Source of the DNA: Rhipidocladum racemiflorum | Lineage: Eukaryota; Streptophyta; Magnoliopsida; Poales; Poaceae | Length of the DNA: 64,000 nt | Direction: 5' to 3' | Assembly (NCBI GenBank): GCA_036346355.1 | Contig: JAYEVF010000030.1 | Location: 930,001 to 994,000 of the forward strand | In this document: positions 56,915-64,000 of the stretch, piece after piece | Position numbering within the stretch: position 1 is the first letter of the stretch | How the letters are laid out: each line of letters opens with the position of its first letter | Translations under genes and position numbers: made by a program | The notes under the pieces: generated by a model | What the model was told of the DNA's origin: nothing | Seen by the model: only the letters and a program-made list of their open reading frames with translations | Databases searched by the model: none

Positions 56915-57047
56915 TGGGGGTCCCCCCACGGTCATTTTCATCCCTTGAGGCTCTCGTGTCTTCGTCGATCGGCTTCTTCTGCATTCCTGGTCTTTCCGAG
57001 CGGTTCCTCGCTTTTCTTCGTCTCCTCCTCCTTCTCAGTCGGCTGAA

Positions 57048-57973
57048 ATGGATGCCTCGCAGGTACTCATTCCCATCCACAATAGTGATCATCAGTATTT
57101 TTTAGGCCCTATAGGAACCGTAGAAACCGATACTGTCATTGGAGATGAGATTCCTAGGCTTCCTTTATCGGTTCCTGGCTACAACATTAAAGAATGGACT
57201 AAAAGCTTTAGGGCTTGGCCGACAGCTCTCAAGGGCTGGAGGTCTTGGTATATTAGAGTATCGGCCAAAAAGAAGGCGGAGTGGGAAGGAATGGGCATTG
57301 CTGAGTGTATTCCCATGTCTTTAGCTGCCTCAGAACCCAATAAATCCTTGGTGGCCGCCGCTTGCTATTTCTGGTCGGACTCCTTTAACGCCTTCTTCTT
57401 CCCAATTGGTCATATCGGCCCAACCCTCCTAGATATGGTCGAGTTGTGTTGCCTTAGGCCTGATGGAGACCAAATATCGGCTTTCAGCGGGAAACCTCAG
57501 TACAAATTGACTCAAAAAAGGGGGAAGGTTGGTCTAGATATATACAAAGCAATAACAAGGTAACCGGTCCCATATCGGATGAGGAACATGTCGCTTTCCT
57601 TAACCTATGGCTAGACCGATTCCTTTTCTGCGGCGCTTCCTTAGGGCCAACCCAAGTTTACCAATTTACGGCGGAGCAACTGGTCATGGGCCGTCGGCTA
57701 GCTTTAGGGAAATCCTTGTTGGGGGCTGTGTACCATATGATGCATATTATCCGGAGTCGGCTTTTTACTGGTAACGGTTCCTATGTCGTGGGCAACGTTG
57801 GTGGTCCACTTTGGTTTATCCAGATCTGGCTTTACTGTGTTTTTGGCCGTCTTATTATCCCAGATCCATCGGAAGAATCGGCTTTCCCAACGGAAGATTT
57901 TCCTGAGGGTGCAACCCCTAGATTCCAACCTAGCCGATCTCCGGGTGAAAAATTCATGACGGACGAACAATGA
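57048..57973 (+). pseudogene. antisense plant mobile domain (PMD) protein of gypsy element, one-base frameshift
   Basis: The ATG at 57048 starts MDASQVLIPIHN. The body has the marks of the plant mobile domain (aminotransferase-like PMD): WRSWYIRVSAKKKAEW, AACYFWSDSFNAFFFPIGHI, PTLLDMVELCCLRPDGD. After a one-base deletion in an A-run at about 57546 it continues in another frame with HVAFLNLWLDRFLFCGAS, AEQLVMGRRLALGKSLL and GPLWFIQIWLYCVFGR. PMD proteins occur in host genes such as MAIN and MAIL1 and in plant transposable elements. The 3' part, a coiled-coil exon in the sister element, is lost at 57973. Its role in the element is unknown; effects on silencing are speculation. Confidence 0.75.
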
Positions 57974-58642
57974 TGGACGAACAAGAGATACATCGTAGGG
58001 ATGCGAGATGCACGTTGCAATGCAGGCGGACGCAGATGGACGAACAATGTTGGTCGGGGAGATTCTCAATAGATGGCGTGTAGTCCCAGGAGCAGCAAGC
58101 GAGGGTCGCAGGTGCAGGCACAACACGAAAGGTCGCAAAGGTGCAGGAGGCGCAGCACGCGAAGAACGTAGGTGCAGCGAGACGGGACGCGTATAGGTCT
58201 ATGTAGATGGACGATGCGGTGCAGCGGACAGCGGGTTGTGCAGGCGAGTGAGTCACACGAGAGCGCAGATGGGCCGTACGCGTGCATGTGTGAGTTTTGG
58301 GCTGTATGTGCATGTATTTGGCCATATGTAATTGGGCCAGGTGGAGATGCATGCATGTATTGTATTAGAGATAAGAAGTTACAGTTTGCTGAAAATAAAT
58401 TGGAGGATGTACCTCCTGGCTTTGTAGAGCCACATAAAAAGAGGACAACGTGTAGAAAATAAAAGTGACAACGCAACTATCGCAAGAAAAAAAAGGGTAG
58501 CGTGGAACTTGCAGTCGAGGAGCGTAGGCTGCTCGTCAGGCTTCACACGGATCTCATGGTCGGGCTCGTGCGAGACAGCCACGTAGGCAGCTAACTAGTC
58601 TCTAATTGCAGCTTGCAGCTAAGTGACACGATGCATTGTTTC
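57974..58642. other. unassigned
   Basis: Purine-rich sequence with repeats of GATGGACGAACAA (57960-58050). Frames at 57954-58476 lack recognisable domains. Confidence 0.4.
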
Positions 58643-58882
58643 TGTTGTAAAATAGATAGAATTTCGATCTATATTTGGAAGGAGTCTATCTATTGGTGAA
58701 CGAATCTGAATTCACCTCCATAGTGTTTCTTCTATATACTGGGTATTGCCTTGTACAGAAAAATCAATCTAATAAAGAGAGAGCTTTGCCCCCTATACTT
58801 TCGTGTGCGCTTCTTGTTTTGCTTGTGTGTTCGTGTGGGCATGCTGTTGATTGGTGTGGATGAATGACTATATTTTACAACA
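58643..58882 (+). repeat. copia 5' LTR, 240 bp
   Basis: Ends form a 12-bp perfect inverted repeat. It carries AATAAAGAGAG at about 58770 as a polyadenylation-like site. Confidence 0.85.
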
Positions 58883-58897
58883 TGTTATCAGCACGAG
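58883..58897 (+). promoter_or_regulatory. primer-binding site
   Basis: TGTTATCAGCACGAG directly follows the LTR and is a common copia variant of the initiator tRNA-Met site. Confidence 0.8.
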
Positions 58898-59089
58898 TGT
58901 TCTACGCATGGCCAATCGAGATTGTCTACACTGCATTGATCGACACTAAACCAAATTCTTTCTGCGACACACGATCTATGCTACAGCGAGCCCTATGTAA
59001 GTGATCACGCGTGAACAGTAAATAAAATTCTACAGATTATTTTTGCTAATTACACATTATTAGCTTGATCTAATCTATTGTTGCAAAAA

Positions 59090-59770
59090 AAAAGATGGCT
59101 GGAAGCCGAAGAGGAGACGGGCTGCAGTCGCCTCCAGCGCCCTCCTCACATGCGGCCCTCGCGACCGGCATCAGCCTTCTGTGAAGATGGGCCAACAGCC
59201 GCCTTCGACCCCTACGAACGGCCTCAGCCTCCGCACACCTCGCCGACCTGAAGCCTCACACCCGCCGCTGACTTCCACGCACGGGATCCCGAGCCCGACC
59301 GCCATTCGAGCTCCACGCTTTTGCCGCCCGTCGGCAGCGCCGGCCTGAAGCAAGGCGCATGACTGATGCCACCGCGTTCGCCCGGTCAATGCCTCGGCTT
59401 CCCCGCCCAATCGGCACCACGACTCCCTCGCCCGACCAATGCAAGCTTCTGTGCTTAGCTCTAGCAGCCCACCCCAACGACGGCGTTCGCGGCCGCCGAC
59501 AAGCGAGCCAGCGTGGCTAGGCCACCCTAACAACTGCTCTCGCCCGTGTGGCCCGTCGTGGTTGGCCATCGCACTCGCCGAACCCACGCTTGCCGCCCTC
59601 GCAGACCCTCACCCGCCGCGCTTGGCCACCGCACTCACCGAACCTGCGCCCGCCGCGCCTGCTGCATGGTTGCCCGGCTAGCCCACCTCTTGCACCGTCG
59701 CCCAAAGGCATGGAGCCCCCACTGGCGGCTAGGGTTTTCTTATAACCCTAGTCTCCCTCTTCTTTGAGCT
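59090..59770. other. GC-rich leader with imperfect ~60-bp repeats, non-coding
   Basis: TTGGCCATCGCACTCGCCGA and a diverged copy about 60 bp on (59560-59660) form tandem repeats. Frames here are Pro/Arg/Ala-rich in several phases and are not supported. Confidence 0.55.
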
Positions 59771-60414
59771 GTGCTAGGCTCCCATGGGCTAAAGGAGCCC
59801 ACGAACTTTTCAGCCCTTGAGGTGTTTTTCCCCTTAAAAATAAAGGAAAATTACAATTATGCCCCTCGAATTTTATTGTTATTTCATAAATCTGTAAATA
59901 AATTCAAAAAAAATTAGTATTAAATCCTGAAAATTAGAATTTTAGGTTGTTGGACTTCTAGAAAATTTGAAAAATTATTATTTACCACATATTGGAAGTT
60001 CCATACCCTGGATTTATTTTCTAGTTTTTTCCATGTTTAATATGGGATAAATTTAATTTTTTGTTATTAAGTAATTCTTAAAATTGCTTCGTAATTAACA
60101 GAAAATTACAAAAAAAATGCTAGAAAAATTATAGAAAATTTTATATAGTTATTATGAGTTCCATGTCTTTGGATTAATTTTCTTATCATTATTTCATCTT
60201 TAATTTGGGTTGGAATTTATTTTTATGTTACGTAGTAATTCTAAAATTGCTAAATAATTAATAGAAAATCATGAAAAGTGCTAGAAAATTTTTGGGGAAA
60301 ATGTGATAATTATCTAATGAATAGATATAAACCAAACTTTACTAATTCAATACCATGCATGCAATATAATATTTTACCAATAGTAAATTTAATATTGCTT
60401 GCATATAGGATATA

Positions 60415-61870
60415 TTTGACATCGCAAAAAGGGAGTTTGCTAAGCTTGCCCTGGATGGAAGTAATTATCTCACTTGGGCAATGGATGATAAGATCAACCT
60501 GACTGCTCGTGTTCTTGGAGATGCTAGTTCCCAGTCTGAAGTTGGTACCCCTGCTATTCCTAAACCCGCAAAATACACTGCTTTGCATTTCCTGAGGCAC
60601 TATCTCCATCCGGACATGAAGGCTGAATATTTGATGGATCATCTGCTGGTATTGCGGAATTCCCTGAAGGAACATTACAACCAGCAAAGATTCGTGCTGT
60701 TTCTAGAAGCACAGTGCGAATGGACCCTCCTACGCTTTCATGACTTCAAATCTGTAGCTTATTGCGAAATTATTGCTAAGATGATCGACAAACCCTTGTG
60801 CACCTTCCACCCCAGCTAAGAAGGCTACTAACCCCCTTCAGCCATGTTTTAGGTGTGGATGTGTCCGCCATTAGTCGCACACTTGTTGCACCCCCAAAGC
60901 ATTTGGTAGTTCTTTACATAAAATCCATAGGAAGATTCGAGAAGAATCAAGAAAAGAAGGTTGAGGCACACTTCACCACTCAACCAGACATTGAGCAGGA
61001 AGGTGAGAAGAAGGGCGATTTGTCCCTGATCTGATGGTTGAATTAAAAGAGAGCCTTCTCAGATATGGGAACTCACACATGGATGAAGATGATCTTCTTG
61101 GTGTTGAGCTTGACGAATTCCAGAAGAATACCATTGTTTCTTAGGAGGAGGAACATAATTTATATGGAGACTTGCAGTAGTTTCGTTGTTACTCCTTTTT
61201 AGTTTATTAAATTGATGTCATATTTCCTTAGTTGAGTCTCCTTAGGAGCCTCATTTTATCAGTTTAGTATTTATGTTCTTGCATGAACATTTGGTCTAGT
61301 CTCCCTGGACCGTCATGCAAGGTACTAGAAGTACTCTGAGCTTATTTGTGTTCTGCTAAAAGTGGTGAATTCCAGATGAAGAATCATCATGCAATTTCTA
61401 TTGAAAATTTAGTAGTGCCTGTAGCACATGCTAATGCTCAACAGGCTAGTAATTTCCAAGACCGCAGAAAGGGTCAAATGCATAAGGGGAATAAATGGAA
61501 GAATAACAGGAACCAAAAAAGAAAGGGCAAATCCCACTGGAATGTTACAACCCCCCCCCTCAGCCATGTTTTAGGTGTGGATGTGTCGGTCATTGGTCGC
61601 ACACTTGTCGCACCCCAAAGCATTTGGTAGATCTTTACATGAAATCCACAAGAAGATTCCAGAAGAATCAAGAAAAGAAGGTTGAGGCACACTTCACAGC
61701 TCAATCAGACGTTGAGCAAGAAGGTGAGAAGAAGGACGGTCTGTCCCTGATCCGATCGCTGAATTAAAAGAGAACCTTCTCAAATATGAGAACTCACCCA
61801 TGGATGAAGATGATCTTGGTGTCGATCTCGACGAATTCCAGAAGAATACCAATGTTTTTCAGGAAGAGGA
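60415..61870 (+). pseudogene. copia gag with two zinc-knuckle copies
   Basis: The N-terminal gag reads REFAKLALDGSNYLTWAMDD, then KAEYLMD...LRNSLKEHYNQQ and CEWTLLRFHDFKSVAYCEII. A zinc knuckle (CFRCG...SHTC) lies at about 60840-60885 and carries an in-frame stop. A second, intact CFRCGCVGHWSHTC follows at about 61566-61610, preceded by the gag C-terminal region (GEFQMKNHHAISIENL, HANAQQASNFQDRRKG). About 310 bp around the knuckle is duplicated. No protease or pol follows. Confidence 0.8.
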
Positions 61871-61877
61871 ACATGAT

Positions 61878-64000
61878 TGTGGGACCCCGGATCAGCTATC
61901 CAGAATCTCCTGTGTATTTAAATTACTAGTCCAGATCGGTAGCACACCGATCCTGATGATACATCATTGCCGAACATAGAAACTTGTAACGTAAATATTC
62001 AAGTATAGGCCACATGGCCACTTATTACATCGGTCCAACGACCAGGACACTCCAAAACAGCGGAAGCAAAGAGAGCAACGAGCGAGCCAGCATACGACGA
62101 CTAGGAAGCAACTAGTCCTCCTGGCAATCCTCCTCGAAGAACTCCTCTTCTTCCTCGACATCTTGATAAATTTAAGTGATTACAATGTTGGTGTAGCACG
62201 TGAGTACAAAAGTACTCGGCAATTGAAATTATGATCATGAGGGCTTTCCAAAGGAAGCTTAATAGGGTTTATTTGCATAAAGCCACATTTGATTAAATCA
62301 TGCTTAAGTAATAAATTTCACAAGGCATATTTTACAACTCTTTTAATAATTGAATTATTTATTATTGTAGTGAAGTTCTATCCACCATCACTAACATAAA
62401 GGCTCTATCACTGTGCTTGGTTTAAAAAAGATCAAAAGTTAATCATGCGACTCCATCCGTCAAATGAAAAGCAGTGTTCTTTCCACCTGGTTGGCTCTTT
62501 CGCCAAACAAGCGTTAGAGAGTTCTAACCACTCCCGAACCCCAAAATAAAAACACTTTTTGGTTTTACAAAAACAAAAACAAAGTCTACCAATATGAAAG
62601 CATTTCTTGCTTTGCCTTTGACTGTGACGGCTATTCGAATAGTTTATACTCTCAGGAGGTGTACAACTTTACCCACAAGACAAGATAGACCCTTGTTGCC
62701 ATGCAATTAACACACTTCCTTGGGTGTCTGTGAGGATATCTTGACAAGGCTGCTACAATGTATCTACCTAACTAGACCCACCGGCATTTGAGGTTTCACC
62801 GCCGTTAGGGTTCCTCCACCGATCTGAAGCCCCTCTTGCGCAGTGTGAGCAAACAACAACCACAACAATGCCTCAGTCCGCTCTACTTTAACAACAAAGT
62901 GGTGAGTCTAAACTAGGCTTCTACAAATTAGTGAGCCGAAGGTCGTACCATTATAGACATGTGGTAAATGCGGTTATGCTTAAAATGGCAATCATAAGCG
63001 TCGGTCCTTATGTGACTTGGGGCGGATTTTGCACAAAAGGATCAAGACTTGATCATCCACCGACATTCCAGGCCGCAAGTCAAAATCATTTTACTTTTCT
63101 TTTATTTTAGAAAACAGGACCAAAATCATAATAATAACTTTCAAATCACGTTTGATAACATTCTTTTGAATAATCCCACCCATGGGTTGTTTTGGTCGGA
63201 AAAGGTCCTAAGCAATTCTACTAGTACTACATAGCGGATACCAAATAAACATAGGCATGGTATAAACAATGATCTAGGGTTACAATGGATATGATTAACA
63301 ATGTCATGGAGGAATTAACAAGTTCTAATAACTAGCTCTTATATTTGACATATTTAATTAAACATAGCCATGCAACTTTATAAACAATTTTAAATCCTTT
63401 GCAAACATAGGAGCAAAGTGCATCAGAGACTTGCCTTCAGTTGTTATGGCGGTGTCAAACTCGGAAGGCTCGGCCTGAAATCGTCGTGATCAGCCGAATA
63501 AATCGACTACACGCAAACTGAGGCAATAAATAAATAACGGAAAATAAATAAAATCCAAAAATTATAAAATTAGTACTGGCAGGAAGGTCTTGATTTTAGA
63601 TGAATTTAGAAATTTGAATGAGATCAAGCGGAGTTCGGATGAGGAAGTTATGAGCTTCAAGTTTGAATTCGAATAAATCAGCAGAATATTCTAATATTCC
63701 ACGTTGACCGAGTCAACGTTTGACTGCGCTTTGACCGGACGTTGACTGGTTTGACTTGGCTTTGGAGTGTATGACAGTGGGGCCCGCGCGTCATAGAGAG
63801 AGGAAGAGGAAGCTTCCTCTGGAAGCTCTCATGCCATCCATGGAGGAGAGAGGTGAAAAGGAAGGAGAGAGAGGAAGGAGAGAAGCGGCCCGTGTGGCGG
63901 GCTCCACGGCGAGCTTCGCCCGTGGAGGCTTCATGGCCGGCCAGCGGGCGCGGCTTGCATGTGGCCAGCCACGTGCAATCGCGGCAGGCGGCAGCGTAGC
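61878..64000 (-). mobile_element. long LTR of gypsy type, running off the window
   Basis: It starts TGTGGGACCCCGGATCAG and shares with the repeats at 4567 and 22745 the blocks GTGAGTACAAAAGTACTC, CGGCTATTCGAATAGTTTA and TGTACAACTTTACCCACAAG. The last 500 bp (TTATGAGCTTCAAGTTTGAA and the GC-rich tail) is like the second half of the 4567-7104 solo LTR. No coding domain is visible, and the right end lies outside. Confidence 0.7.

Larger units (their letters stand above)
56121..57973 (-). mobile_element. fragment of a second gypsy element of the same family (3' LTR plus antisense gene)
   Basis: The 601-bp LTR (56121-56721, TGTTCGCGCTAAA...CGGTGCAAACA) is homologous over its length to the LTRs at 34759 and 43538 but clearly diverged. 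A polypurine tract (ATATGCCCCCTG on +) follows, then the antisense PMD gene. The element stops at about 57973; gag-pol and the other LTR are missing. Confidence 0.85.
58643..61877 (+). mobile_element. copia element: 5' LTR, primer site, leader and gag; truncated
   Basis: The 240-bp LTR (58643-58882) has perfect inverted ends TGTTGTAAAATA/TATTTTACAACA. The primer site TGTTATCAGCACGAG follows. A GC-rich leader, AT-rich DNA and gag come next. It is cut by the long LTR at 61878, so pol and the 3' LTR are not in the window. The gag is related to the split copia at 44172-44760. Confidence 0.85.

Noticed and set aside
58066..58476. 136-aa minus-strand frame
   Set aside because: Cys/His-rich appearance but no spacing of a known zinc finger; overlapping frames on both strands.
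59171..59767. Several frames in a GC-rich stretch
   Set aside because: They lie between the primer-binding site and gag of a copia element, overlap on both strands and have no recognisable domain.
1..64000. tRNA and rRNA genes
   Set aside because: None seen. The only tRNA-like strings are the retroelement primer-binding sites at 8438, 18549, 43513 and 58883.

Overview
The window is nuclear DNA from a plant, almost certainly a grass. It holds nested LTR retrotransposons, MITEs, a LINE and a few host genes with introns and GC-rich first exons. No bacterial-style operons, CRISPR arrays, rRNA or tRNA genes were seen. Only one host locus is near complete: an AFB4/AFB5-type auxin co-receptor F-box gene at 15402-18153 (three exons, + strand). 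Two further host loci are pseudogenes, both on the - strand: an intronless MOTHER OF FT AND TFL1-like (PEBP) fragment at 45530-45810, and a folate-receptor-family gene at 52681-54700. A fourth locus, an unrecognised reading frame starting at 4415, is split by a solo LTR.

Layout, left part. 1-3447 is the 3' part of a decayed Ty1/copia element ending in its 3' LTR. 4415-7307 is the split reading frame with a 2.5-kb solo LTR (target duplication TCCAC) and, directly after it, a Tourist-like MITE (7308-7586, TAA duplication). 8225-15212 is a second copia element of the same family, complete with both LTRs and an AAAAG duplication; it sits about 185 bp upstream of the AFB start codon. The AFB gene follows. 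Its 3' flank carries a 1.7-kb non-autonomous LTR element (18418-20122, duplication GAAGC). 21480-24906 is a copia RNase H remnant, a long LTR in minus orientation and a Mutator-like MITE inserted in that LTR. 25039-28735 is an L1-type LINE (- strand), followed by a truncated copia LTR.

Layout, centre. 28935-31706 is mostly unassigned with one small MITE. 31707-33425 looks like a solo LTR of Sirevirus/Maximus type with internal ~125-bp repeats. A minus-strand copia remnant (33430-34753 and 44172-44760) is split by a young, 9.4-kb Ty3/gypsy element (34759-44166, duplication GTATG, 629-bp LTRs differing at three sites noticed by eye). The gypsy element encodes gag, protease, RT, two RNase H regions and integrase on the - strand. 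Between integrase and 3' LTR it carries an oppositely oriented coiled-coil reading frame.

Layout, right part. 45-49 kb holds the MFT-like pseudogene and AT-rich DNA with a 30-bp minisatellite. 49482-51010 is a long inverted-repeat transposon and 51200-51942 a hAT-like element. 52209-55616 has possible Helitron termini and contains the folate-receptor-like pseudogene. 56121-57973 is a fragment of a second gypsy element of the same family; here the antisense frame encodes a plant mobile domain (PMD) and has its own TATA box. 58643-61877 is a copia element with LTR, primer-binding site and gag. 61878-64000 is a further long LTR running off the window.

The most unusual feature is the antisense PMD/coiled-coil gene carried by the gypsy family. 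The two copies preserve complementary halves: promoter plus PMD at 56.9-58.0 kb, and a downstream exon with a splice acceptor at 35.6-36.5 kb. All identifications come from reading the sequence; no database search was run.
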